Assembly (NCBI GenBank): GCA_965224105.1
Contig: CBDCYH010000002.1
Location: forward strand, 868,001-932,000
From: CBDCYH01 sp965224105
GTDB lineage: Bacteria > Bacteroidota > Rhodothermia > Rhodothermales > JABDKH01
Direction: 5' to 3'
Length of the DNA stretch: 64,000 nucleotides
Made by a program: the position numbers and the translations under genes. Positions 45,886 through 54,533 of the stretch are shown one piece after another. Within the stretch, counting starts at the first letter, position 1. Each line of letters begins with the position of its first letter. The notes beneath the pieces were generated by a model. The model was not told the origin of the DNA and ran no database searches. It worked only from the letters and a program-made list of their open reading frames with translations.

Positions 45886-46890
45886 CTAACCGCCGATGAG
45901 AATCATGGGTCGGTTTTCTGATGAGGCGATAGTATACATTCCATCATGTGAAAACTTTTTTCGTTTTACTGATGAAACAATTATTTGCGTGAGTTGCTCT
46001 TTTGTCGCCCCGGATCGAATCGCATCGCGCAAACTAACCTCAGCTTTTCCAAAGAGACACACCTTCAGATTTCCGTCGGCTGTCAGGCGCAGGCGATTGC
46101 ATCCCCCACAGAAGTGCTCGCTCATGGAAGTGATGAATCCTATCGAACCTTTGTAACCCGGAATCCGGAAATTCTTTGCTGTGCTTGTCGCCGGAGAACT
46201 CCTCGCCTCTAAATCAGGGTACCGTTTGCTCACGTCCTCAAGGAGCGTTCGGTAGGGGATGAACTTTGCATCGGACCACTCATTCCCGGAAAAGGGCATG
46301 TACTCGATAAACCGCATTTCAAGGCCCCTTGAACTCGTTAGCTCGCAAAAATCAAGTACCTCGTCGTCGTTAACCCCCTTCATAACGACGCAATTTATTT
46401 TTACGTTTTGAATGCTGGATTGTAATGCCAGATCAATCGCCTCGATGGTTTTGTCCAGACCCCTGCGCCTGGTGATTTTCTCAAACCGGTCAGCCTGCAG
46501 GGTATCGAGGCTGATGTTGATGGTGTCCACTCCCGCCTCTTCCAGGGCCGGCAGACATCGCTGCAACAAAAGTCCGTTCGTGGTGATAGCGACGGATTTC
46601 AGTCCCGGGATCGCGCTGATTCTGTTGATTACATCCGTCGCATCTTTCCGCACCAATGGCTCGCCACCGGTAAATCGAATTTTGTCTATTCCCAGGTCGA
46701 CGAAATGACGGGCGAGCAATTCCAGTTCATCAAACGTAAGGATCTCGGCCTTCGGAGACAGTGGCACCCCATCTGCCGGCATGCAATACGTGCATCGCAA
46801 GTTGCATCGTTCGGTTAACGAGATGCGCAAATAGGTGTGGTTGCGACCAAACGTATCGGTAAGAGCAAGATGTTGGTTGCCGTTATCCAT
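45886..46890 (-). CDS. moaA: GTP 3',8-cyclase MoaA (radical SAM)
   Basis: The 334-residue protein has the radical-SAM motif CNLRCTYC (CxxxCxxC), the GGEPLVRKD loop and the C-terminal second Fe-S cluster FCGGCNRLRLTADGNLKVC. It ends in the essential double glycine (LIGG). It starts molybdopterin synthesis from GTP. The first 8 bases of the gene overlap the end of dtd. Confidence 0.97.
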   Translation of the reverse strand: MDNGNQHLALTDTFGRNHTYLRISLTERCNLRCTYCMPADGVPLSPKAEILTFDELELLARHFVDLGIDKIRFTGGEPLVRKDATDVINRISAIPGLKSVAITTNGLLLQRCLPALEEAGVDTINISLDTLQADRFEKITRRRGLDKTIEAIDLALQSSIQNVKINCVVMKGVNDDEVLDFCELTSSRGLEMRFIEYMPFSGNEWSDAKFIPYRTLLEDVSKRYPDLEARSSPATSTAKNFRIPGYKGSIGFITSMSEHFCGGCNRLRLTADGNLKVCLFGKAEVSLRDAIRSGATKEQLTQIIVSSVKRKKFSHDGMYTIASSENRPMILIGG

Positions 46891-47335
46891 CAGGGTTCTT
46901 TTCGAGAATGAGCGTCACCGGACCGTCGTTGACAAGCTCCACATCCATCATTGCGCCAAAGACTCCGGTTTCCACTTTTTGTCCAATCTCAGAACCCAGG
47001 TGCCGGACGAATGACTCGTACAGGGGCTCGGCTATTTCCGGCCTCGCCGCCTCGATGTAAGAGGGTCGATTACCCTTGGCCGTATTGGCATAGAGCGTGA
47101 ACTGAGACACTACCATTGCCTCCCCACCGCTCTCTGGAAGTGCCTTGTTCATTACTCCGTTTTCGTCTCTGAAGATTCTGATCTTTGCGCACTTTTTCGC
47201 CAACCACACAACCTCCTTCTCCGTGTCGTCGACACTAATACCCAGCAGAATAAGATAGCCATGTCCGATTTGCCCAACGACCTGAGCATCGACTCTCACG
47301 CTTGCTCGCGAGACTCTTTGGATGAGTGCCTTCAT
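46883..47335 (-). CDS. dtd: D-aminoacyl-tRNA deacylase
   Basis: The 150-residue protein opens MKALIQRVSRASVRVD and has the SQFTLYANTAKGNRPSY segment and the GAMMDVELVNDGPVT(L/V) strand with the family Gly-x-Pro region. It removes D-amino acids wrongly attached to tRNA. The start ATG overlaps the TGA that the intact frame of rdgB would use (ATGA), so the two genes form a coupled unit. Confidence 0.95.
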   Translation of the reverse strand: MKALIQRVSRASVRVDAQVVGQIGHGYLILLGISVDDTEKEVVWLAKKCAKIRIFRDENGVMNKALPESGGEAMVVSQFTLYANTAKGNRPSYIEAARPEIAEPLYESFVRHLGSEIGQKVETGVFGAMMDVELVNDGPVTLILEKNPDG

Positions 47336-47990
47336 TGGTCCGTTTGTTTCAGCACGAATGATCGAAACTTTGCAATTGCTCTTCCACGATGGCTCACCGC
47401 ATTCTTCTGTTGCAAATCCATCTGAGCAAAAGTAAACGGCTGTTTAGGGGCCGGAATATCGGATCATACCCAAACCCGCCATCTCCTGTCCGCTCCATCG
47501 CGATCTCGCCTTCACATTCACCTTCGAACAACCGGGTGCCCTCCGATGACGTGAACGCCAGCACCGTCCGGAACCGGGCCGACCGGTCGGTCTTGTTTTC
47601 CAGATCCTTCAGCAGTTTCGAGCAGTTGGCTACGGCGTTGCACTCTGGGCCAGCATATCGGGCTGACATGACCCCGGGAGCACCCCCGAGTGCTTCGACC
47701 TCGAGGCCAGTGTCGTCGGCAAGAGTGGGAATGCCGAACCGCTCAAAGATTTGCTCCGCCTTCAGTGCGGCGTTGCCCTCCAGGGTGTCGGCGGTTTCTT
47801 CAACATCCGGGGCGTCCGGGAAGGCCGATAGTGGTATAATTTCGATCCCAGTGTGCGAAAACTCAGACATCAGCTCTTCCACTTTTCCCGGATTCCGCGT
47901 CGAAAGGACTATTTTTGTCAGGTCGCTAATTACGATGGCGGTTTTTGTCGCGATACAGGGGTTACAAGAACAAACGTGGCGGATTATCAT
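47332..47990 (-). pseudogene. rdgB: RdgB/HAM1 non-canonical purine NTP pyrophosphatase, frameshifted
   Basis: The N-terminal part is intact: LSTRNPGKVEELMSEF, LADDTGLEVEALGGAPGV, SARYAG and GDGGFGYDPIF. After RPL the reading frame turns to an unrelated tail and stops at 47394. In another frame the expected C-terminus follows: PFTFAQMDLQQKNAVSHRGR and KFRSFVLK. It ends in a TGA overlapping the dtd start. A single missing A in the run at 47443-47445 (TTT on the plus strand) would explain this. The first about 25 residues before TKIVLSTRN are extra. It removes dITP and XTP when functional. Either mutation or sequence error. Confidence 0.85.
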
Positions 47991-48083
47991 TCCATGTTGG
48001 AATTGGCCACGTTCTTGCAGTAATTTGCTGGACTGGCTTTTTCCGAGCCCGACCGATTTTATAACAAACCAAAGAAATTCAGC

Positions 48084-48278
48084 GTGTCAGTAGGTATCAA
48101 GGTAAGAGATAACGAATCAATAGACCGCGCCCTGCGGCGATTCAAGCGATCCGTAAACAGAAGCCGTGTATTGCGGATTTACAGGGCCAATATGGCGTTC
48201 ACGAAACCATCGGAGGAGCGCCGGCTCGCGCGAGAGAAGGCCGCGAGAAATTCCAGGAAGCGAAACCGATCCTACTAG
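48084..48278 (+). CDS. rpsU: 30S ribosomal protein S21
   Basis: The start is a GTG; the 64-residue product SVGIKVRDNESIDRALRRFK...NRSRVLRIYRANMAFTKPSEERRLAREKAARNSRKRN is an S21 protein with its basic tail. It is divergent from the rdgB gene and is followed at once by a strong terminator. Confidence 0.94.
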   Translation: MSVGIKVRDNESIDRALRRFKRSVNRSRVLRIYRANMAFTKPSEERRLAREKAARNSRKRNRSY

Positions 48279-48294
48279 TCACAGCCGACTCCAC

Positions 48295-48326
48295 AAAGCC
48301 GCTCGATTCCACGGGCGGCTTTTTTT
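48295..48326 (+). terminator. Rho-independent terminator after rpsU
   Basis: AAAGCCGC (48295-48302) pairs with GCGGCTTT (48315-48322) and runs into seven Ts. It overlaps the stop of the convergent kgd gene. Confidence 0.85.
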
Positions 48327-51300
48327 ATGCCAGGACCTCGTCAAGGATCGCCTGTTGCTGCAGTTGGTGTACCTTTGCGCTTCCTGTCGACGGACTCGCA
48401 CTTGCATCTCGCCCCACATACCGCAGCTGCTTGGCGCCCGGCGCATCGGCCATCAGCCGTTCAATCCTCGGCGCAATGAATGTCCAAGCGCCCATATTCT
48501 TGGGCTCTTCCTGTAGCCACAGAACCTCAGACGCGTTGGCGTAACGCTGCAGCTCCGGCCCGACCTCATCCGACGGGAAAGGATAGAACTGCTCTATCCG
48601 AGTAATGGCAATTTCCGCCCGCAGGTCTTCGCTCTCCTCCATTCGCGCAAGCAGATCGAAATAGACCTTGCCGCTGCAGAAGACAAGCTTACGCGCTCGC
48701 GCCGGATCAGCCGTAGCGGGTATCATTCTTTGTACGGATCCAGCTACCAATTCGCTAACAGGCGACACAGCCATTGGATGACGAAGCAAACTCTTTGGTG
48801 ACATTACGACCAGCGGCTTGCGATTTCCGCGCATCATCTGCCGGCGTAGTGCATGGAAAAAATTGGCCGGTGACGTAAACGTGCAAACCGACATGTTGCC
48901 CTGGGCGCAGAGCTGCAGGAAGCGTTCGAGTCTTGCAGAGGAATGCTCTGGCCCCTGGCCCTCGTATCCATGCGGCAACAACAATACGAGACCGCTCTTC
49001 TGCCCCCACTTTTCTTCAGCCGCCGACATGAACTGGTCAAAGATTATTTGCGCTCCGTTGGCGAAGTCACCAAACTGTGCCTCCCACAGGACCAAAGTGT
49101 TAGGTGCCGCTACAGAGTAGCCGTACTCAAACCCACACGCGGCGTACTCCGACAGGAAGCTGTCATAGATAAGTAATGTGCCCTGCTCCTCCTGGATATG
49201 ATTCAGCGGGATGTAGTCATCTCCTGTTGATTGGTCGACCAGTACACCGTGTCGATGGCTGAACGTACCCCGCTGTGAATCCTGTCCGGCAAGTCTAACG
49301 TTTTTCCCGTCAACGAGAAGTGAACCGTACGCAAGCGCCTCGGCCAATCCCCAGTCAACAATCTGCTTTTCCTTGTACAGGTTCTTGCGTCGCTCAAATT
49401 GGCGCACAAGCTTTTTGTGGATCCCGAAATCATCAGGCCACGAAACTAATGCATCCAGGACCCGGTCGAGTCCTGACTCCGGAACGCCGGTATCGATCGA
49501 GCCAAAGGATTCCACTTCTTTGGAGCTCTCTGGTAGAGTGACGGTTTTCTCCGCATCCCTCTCGGCAATCTCCTTTGTTTCGTCGAATGCCTCCTGTAGT
49601 CGCGCTCGATAATCATCCAGCATCTTCTCCGCCTCCTCGAGACTCATCTCGCCGCGGGCAAGCAGCGCCTCGGTATAGAGTTTACGAACGGACCTTTTCG
49701 CTTCGATCTTTTCGTACAACAGTGGTTGTGTGTACGTCGGTTCGTCGCCCTCATTATGACCGTGGACCCGGTAACACAGCATGTCGATAACAACATCCTT
49801 GTCATACTCCTGTCGATAGTCGAACGCCATCCTCGCCACGCGAACGCAGGCCTCCGGATCGTCGCCGTTAACATGAAATATCGGCGCCTGAATCATGCGC
49901 GCAACATCCGTAGCGTACGTTGAGCTCCGCGCCTCTTCAGGTGTTGTGGTAAAGCCAATCTGGTTATTTATCACTACGTGGATGGTACCGCCCGTATGAT
50001 AACCTGGCAGCTGGCTCAGATTAAGAGTCTCTGCAACCACCCCCTGGCCGGCAAAGGCAGCATCACCGTGAATGAGCAACGGCATCACCGCATCCCACGA
50101 ATCAATTTCGTTCTCCTGCTCGCCCCGATCCATGCGCGTGCGCTGCTTCGCCCGGACCATCCCTTCGACCACAGGGTTGACTGCCTCGAGATGACTTGGA
50201 TTGGACGCGAGCGTAATAGCCACCTCATTGCCTTCCGCGGAAACGTGGCTTCCCTCGAATCCCAGGTGGTACTTCACATCACCCGAGCCCTGCGTAGTAT
50301 TGGGGTCGAGGCTTCCCTCGAACTCAGAGAAGATCACTTCGTACGGCTTGTGCAAAATATTGGCCAGCACGTTCAGCCGCCCGCGGTGGGCCATCCCGAT
50401 CACCACCTCTTCTACCTTTCCATCTGCGGCACTCGACAGGATCGTGTCAACCAATGGGATGACGGTCTCGGCACCTTCGAGTGAAAACCTTTTGTGGCCG
50501 ATGTACTTGGTGTGTAGGAAGCGTTCAAAAGCCTCGGCGGCATTCATGTTGGAGAGAATTCTGCGCTTTTCTTCTGGCGGAAGCTCCTCGCTCGACCGGA
50601 CGGGTTCAATACGCTCCTGCAACCACCGCTTTTCTTCTGGTGATGAGATGTGCATGTACTCCACACCAATTTTCCTGGTGTAGGTATCGCGGATCACTTC
50701 CAGAATGTCTCTAAGCGGAAGCAGTGAGTCCATCCCACCGAGACCGCCTGTGTCAAACTCGCGGTCGAGGTCCCAGATGGTAAGCCCGTACGACGCCGGG
50801 TCCAGCTCCGGATGGTATTCCCACACGTGGCCCAGCGGGTTGACGTCTGCCTGAAGGTGTCCGCGAACACGATAGGCCCTGATAAGCTGCAGCACCCGGG
50901 CCTGCTTGTGGATCATCTCCTGATCCGAAGTCAACGCGGATCCGCCAATCGCCGGCGTATTGTCAATTGCCAAACGATACGGCTGGTGTGGAATTCCCAA
51001 CTCCGCGAACAACGTGTCGTAGAAGGTTTCCTTGCCGAGCAGGAGGTTGGTAACGTATGCCAGGAATGCTCCACTCTGCGCACCCTGGATAACGCGGTGA
51101 TCGTATGTCGACGTGAGCGTCATCACCTGGGATATGCCGGTCTTGCTCACAACTTCCGGCGGGAAGGCGTGATATTCCGGCGGATAACCGATCGACCCAA
51201 CACCCACAATTAAGCCCTGTCCCTGCATTAGTCGCGGCACACTTAGCGACGTGCCGATCATGCCCGGGTTGGTGAGGGAGACAGTCGTTCCTGTAAAATC

Positions 51301-52005
51301 AGATAGTTCGAGCTTGCTATCCCGAGCGCGCTTGACGAGGTCGTTGTAGACACCAATGAATTGCGGAAAAGTCAGGTTGCCGCAGTCTTTGATGTTCGGT
51401 ACAAGTAGAGTGCGTTTACCGCGGCGCTCGATATCGATTGCGATGCCCATATTGATTCCGCCGGGCGTAACGTGTTCGAGGTTCTCACCCGACCGGCGGA
51501 AGTACGAATTCATGTTTGGGACTTCGAGCAGCCCTTTCACCACTGCCCATCCGATGAGGTGCGTGTAGGAAACTTTGTCGCCACCGATGTTGCGCTGAAA
51601 ATCGTTAATCAGCTTCCGGTTTTCCGCCATCAGTTTGACGGGGAAGGCTCTAACGGATGTTGCGGTAGGGACCTCGAGGCTGGCCTCCATGTTCTCCGCG
51701 ATCTTTCCCGAAGGCCCGCGAAGCACTTTTACGTCTTCGGGTTCGCCCGGGGGCGCGGCCTCTGTTACGGCACCGTCTCCTCCCCGCACCTTGTCGTCCG
51801 CAGCAACCACTGCAACTGCATCGGATGTTTTTACGGCGGGCGCAACCGACGGCGTGTTCTGCTTGCGCGCCTCTTCGGCTGCAGTGAACGATTCGGTCGG
51901 GGTATAATCAGCAAAGAAGTCCTGCCAGCTCTCGCTGACGCTCTTCGGATCATCCAAATACTGCCGGTACAGTTCCTCTATATAGCCGGTGTTAAATCCT
52001 AACAT
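48325..52005 (-). CDS. kgd: Fused E2/E1 2-oxoglutarate decarboxylase-dehydrogenase (KGD type)
   Basis: The 1226-residue protein has a short N-terminal E1-like start (GYIEELYRQYLDDPKSV), an Ala/Pro-rich linker (about residues 40-90) and an E2 acyltransferase domain (DVKVLRGPSGKIAENM, NMGIAIDIERRG, STYDHRVIQGAQSG; about 90-340). A complete E1 thiamine-diphosphate region follows (GMAHRGRLNVLANIL, HGDAAFAGQGVVAET, HVVINNQIGF, about 370-1226). No lipoyl domain is present. This is the layout of mycobacterial KGD and of Rhodothermus-like bacteria. It turns 2-oxoglutarate to succinyl-CoA, or succinic semialdehyde in some reports. It ends the TCA-cycle oxidative arm. Confidence 0.95.
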   Translation of the reverse strand: MLGFNTGYIEELYRQYLDDPKSVSESWQDFFADYTPTESFTAAEEARKQNTPSVAPAVKTSDAVAVVAADDKVRGGDGAVTEAAPPGEPEDVKVLRGPSGKIAENMEASLEVPTATSVRAFPVKLMAENRKLINDFQRNIGGDKVSYTHLIGWAVVKGLLEVPNMNSYFRRSGENLEHVTPGGINMGIAIDIERRGKRTLLVPNIKDCGNLTFPQFIGVYNDLVKRARDSKLELSDFTGTTVSLTNPGMIGTSLSVPRLMQGQGLIVGVGSIGYPPEYHAFPPEVVSKTGISQVMTLTSTYDHRVIQGAQSGAFLAYVTNLLLGKETFYDTLFAELGIPHQPYRLAIDNTPAIGGSALTSDQEMIHKQARVLQLIRAYRVRGHLQADVNPLGHVWEYHPELDPASYGLTIWDLDREFDTGGLGGMDSLLPLRDILEVIRDTYTRKIGVEYMHISSPEEKRWLQERIEPVRSSEELPPEEKRRILSNMNAAEAFERFLHTKYIGHKRFSLEGAETVIPLVDTILSSAADGKVEEVVIGMAHRGRLNVLANILHKPYEVIFSEFEGSLDPNTTQGSGDVKYHLGFEGSHVSAEGNEVAITLASNPSHLEAVNPVVEGMVRAKQRTRMDRGEQENEIDSWDAVMPLLIHGDAAFAGQGVVAETLNLSQLPGYHTGGTIHVVINNQIGFTTTPEEARSSTYATDVARMIQAPIFHVNGDDPEACVRVARMAFDYRQEYDKDVVIDMLCYRVHGHNEGDEPTYTQPLLYEKIEAKRSVRKLYTEALLARGEMSLEEAEKMLDDYRARLQEAFDETKEIAERDAEKTVTLPESSKEVESFGSIDTGVPESGLDRVLDALVSWPDDFGIHKKLVRQFERRKNLYKEKQIVDWGLAEALAYGSLLVDGKNVRLAGQDSQRGTFSHRHGVLVDQSTGDDYIPLNHIQEEQGTLLIYDSFLSEYAACGFEYGYSVAAPNTLVLWEAQFGDFANGAQIIFDQFMSAAEEKWGQKSGLVLLLPHGYEGQGPEHSSARLERFLQLCAQGNMSVCTFTSPANFFHALRRQMMRGNRKPLVVMSPKSLLRHPMAVSPVSELVAGSVQRMIPATADPARARKLVFCSGKVYFDLLARMEESEDLRAEIAITRIEQFYPFPSDEVGPELQRYANASEVLWLQEEPKNMGAWTFIAPRIERLMADAPGAKQLRYVGRDASASPSTGSAKVHQLQQQAILDEVLA

Positions 52006-52114
52006 GCAATTGCCAGTAACTTCTCACTGATGATGACTTGATCCACGAGAACGTTTTGCCAGGCTGGAGGATTCGCGCAGATCTGGTTAAGGTACCACTC
52101 CAACGCTTCATCGG

Positions 52115-53107
52115 CTATAACCATCCGATGCGCCGGTACCAGTCAATCGTATCTCGTACTCCCTGTTCAATATCGGTTGACGGAGCGTATCCAAAATCGG
52201 ATGCAGCTTTTGCAGATGAACACATTTTGCATGCGTGCACGATTTCGCGAGCTTTTTCAATATTTAGCGGAGGATACTTTCCAGTAAGTTTTCCTGCGGC
52301 CTCGCTAAGAAATCCGATGGGCTGCACCAGAAACTCGGGAACGGAAATTGACCGCACCTTTCTCCCAAGCGCCAACTCCGTTGCCTGGATGATTTCCCGC
52401 CAGCTCGATTGCGAACTTGGTCCCAGGAAATAGGTGCCACCAGCCGTGCCTGGTGTTTCCGCGGCCGCTATCATTCCGTCGACCAGATCAGAAACATAAA
52501 CCAGGCTTATTTCGGGATCGCGACCGTGACCGATGAAGGGTCCAAAGCCTTTGCTTGCGGTCTGAAAAAATGTGAAGATGTCCTTTTCACGCGGGCCGTA
52601 CACAGACGGTGGACGCACTACGACGACAGGTAACCCATTTTCGGATGCAATCTCCCAAACCATCTCTTCCATCTCCACCTTGCTCCGCCCGTACATGCTC
52701 ACAGGCGCAAGTGGAGTCTCCTCTGTAGCGATGCCTGAAGTCGCATCGCCCACCACGGCAAGCGAGCTGGTGATGAGAATATTTCTGGGTTGGGCGTTCG
52801 GATTTGTTGCTACCGCCTCGAGCAGATTGCGCGCTCCCTGTACATTGGCACTATGAAACTCTTGCCACGTTTTACCACGAGTTTGCGCAGCTACATGGTA
52901 GACATAGTCGGCTGAAGTTACCGCCTCATAGAGGACGTCGCGTTCCAGACCCCCCTTTACAATTTCAACATTGTATCCGTCGAGCCACTTCGGATCGCTC
53001 CGAACAAGACACACCACGTGTTTACCGAGCTCCAGTAATTTCTCGACAAGATGGCTGCCTACAAATCCGGTGCCGCCCGTTACCAAGACTCTTTCCGCGC
53101 CGGGCAT
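52115..53107 (-). CDS. NAD-dependent epimerase/dehydratase family protein (extended SDR)
   Basis: The 330-residue protein has VLVTGGTGFVGSHLVEKLL, VYHVAAQTRGKTW, and MYGRSKVEMEE with the YxxxK pair. PPSVYGPREKDIF resembles 3-beta-HSD/dihydroflavonol-type SDRs rather than nucleotide-sugar epimerases. Its start ATG overlaps the RlmD stop (TGATG). The substrate cannot be told. Confidence 0.88.
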   Translation of the reverse strand: MPGAERVLVTGGTGFVGSHLVEKLLELGKHVVCLVRSDPKWLDGYNVEIVKGGLERDVLYEAVTSADYVYHVAAQTRGKTWQEFHSANVQGARNLLEAVATNPNAQPRNILITSSLAVVGDATSGIATEETPLAPVSMYGRSKVEMEEMVWEIASENGLPVVVVRPPSVYGPREKDIFTFFQTASKGFGPFIGHGRDPEISLVYVSDLVDGMIAAAETPGTAGGTYFLGPSSQSSWREIIQATELALGRKVRSISVPEFLVQPIGFLSEAAGKLTGKYPPLNIEKAREIVHACKMCSSAKAASDFGYAPSTDIEQGVRDTIDWYRRIGWL

Positions 53108-54531
53108 CAGGATCGACGCTCCAGTTGAACCACATTTTCGATATGATGGGTATGCGGAAACATGTCGACAGGCTGAATGGCGATGACGTCGTAATTTTCT
53201 GCCAGCACGCTCAGGTCCTTTGCCTGCGATTGTGGATTACAACTTACGTATACGATCCTCCGCGGTCCGAAACCTGATAACCTGCGCACAACCTTTGGAT
53301 GCATTCCTGCGCGCGGAGGGTCGGTGATGAGCACGTCCGGTTTGCCATGTTTTTCCAGAAACGACTCATTAAAAATTTCCAACACGTCCCCAAGCACAAA
53401 TTCGCAATTCTCGACCCCATTCTCCTCCGCGTTCCGGCGAGCATCCAGCACCGAGGCCTCAATCACCTCAATGCCAACAACTCTTTTGCAAAATTCGGAC
53501 AGGAAAATCGAGATCGATCCAGCACCAGAAAAGAGATCGTAGACGACTTCACCGCCTTCGAGCTCCGCGAAATCTCTGGCAACGTCATACAGTACTTCTG
53601 CCTGCGTAGTATTCGTTTGGAAGAAGGCATTTGGTGCAAGCCCGAAGGAGTACTTCCCAATTTTGTCGACAATCCGGCCGCTGCCAAAAATAATGTCCGT
53701 TCGCTCTCCGTAGGATGTTTGCGCGACTCCACTGTTGATGGTGTTTACAAGGCTTGATACTCCATCAACTTGTTGCAGCGCCCCGGCAACTTTCGACATC
53801 CTCTCCTCGTCAGCGCGGTTAGTAACAAGGTTGACCAGATGATCTCCGGAACTCGTCGAAGAGCGGATCACCAGATGGCGTAAATAGCCTGTGTGGTTGC
53901 TCACGTCCCATGGCGTCCAGCCCTCCGATACGGCAAGCGATCGGATCACGTTCAGGATCTCGACCGCCGTTTCCGTCTGCAGGTAGCATACATCCAGGTC
54001 CAGCACTCTCTTGTAAGAACCCGGCGCGTGCAACCCGAGCGCAAAGCCCCGCTCAAAAACCTCATCCGATTCGATTTCCTCCCGAGTCAACCAGCGGTGC
54101 GCGCTGAAAGAAAACTCCATCTTGTTTCTGTACCAGAGCGTTTTCGCTGATGGGATCACCTGGCGCACCATGGATGCATCAATGCCGGGCACATTTCTCA
54201 GCGCTTCTTGAACGGCCTGCTGCTTGGCCTCCAGCTGATGTTCGTACTTAACGTGTTGCCACTTACAACCACCGCATGTACCGAAGTACTTGCAAGTGGG
54301 GGTCGTGTGTAAACTGCTTGGTTCGAGAATCTCCTCGAGCCTCGCTTCAGCATATTTGCGTTTCTTTTTGAAAATTCTGGCTCGGATGCGATCGCCCGGA
54401 GCGACTCCAGAAACGAAAACCACAAAATCATTCAGCCGCGTGACGGTCTTCCCCCTATCGGCAAACTTGTCTACGACAAACTCTATTGTTGCCCCTCGCT
54501 TTATTCTTGTCTCAGCGGTCGTTTCTGTCAT
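53107..54531 (-). CDS. rlmD: 23S rRNA uracil-C5 methyltransferase (RlmD-type)
   Basis: The 474-residue protein has an N-terminal TRAM domain (about residues 1-65) and the Fe-S segment CKYFGTCGGCKWQH. The methyltransferase core follows: VVYDLFSGAGSISIFLSEF, DVLITDPPRAGMHP and the catalytic VYVSCNPQSQAKDL. It methylates a uracil in rRNA or tRNA; RlmD, RlmCD and TrmA share this fold, so position specificity is unproven. It starts 2 bp after the Omp85 stop. Confidence 0.92.
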   Translation of the reverse strand: MTETTAETRIKRGATIEFVVDKFADRGKTVTRLNDFVVFVSGVAPGDRIRARIFKKKRKYAEARLEEILEPSSLHTTPTCKYFGTCGGCKWQHVKYEHQLEAKQQAVQEALRNVPGIDASMVRQVIPSAKTLWYRNKMEFSFSAHRWLTREEIESDEVFERGFALGLHAPGSYKRVLDLDVCYLQTETAVEILNVIRSLAVSEGWTPWDVSNHTGYLRHLVIRSSTSSGDHLVNLVTNRADEERMSKVAGALQQVDGVSSLVNTINSGVAQTSYGERTDIIFGSGRIVDKIGKYSFGLAPNAFFQTNTTQAEVLYDVARDFAELEGGEVVYDLFSGAGSISIFLSEFCKRVVGIEVIEASVLDARRNAEENGVENCEFVLGDVLEIFNESFLEKHGKPDVLITDPPRAGMHPKVVRRLSGFGPRRIVYVSCNPQSQAKDLSVLAENYDVIAIQPVDMFPHTHHIENVVQLERRS

Positions 54532-54533
54532 AT

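Noticed and set aside
50812..52002. Plus-strand frames inside the kgd gene
   Set aside because: Antisense shadows; the minus-strand gene has continuous domain matches.
53299..53757. 152-residue plus-strand frame inside rlmD
   Set aside because: Antisense shadow of a strongly conserved enzyme.
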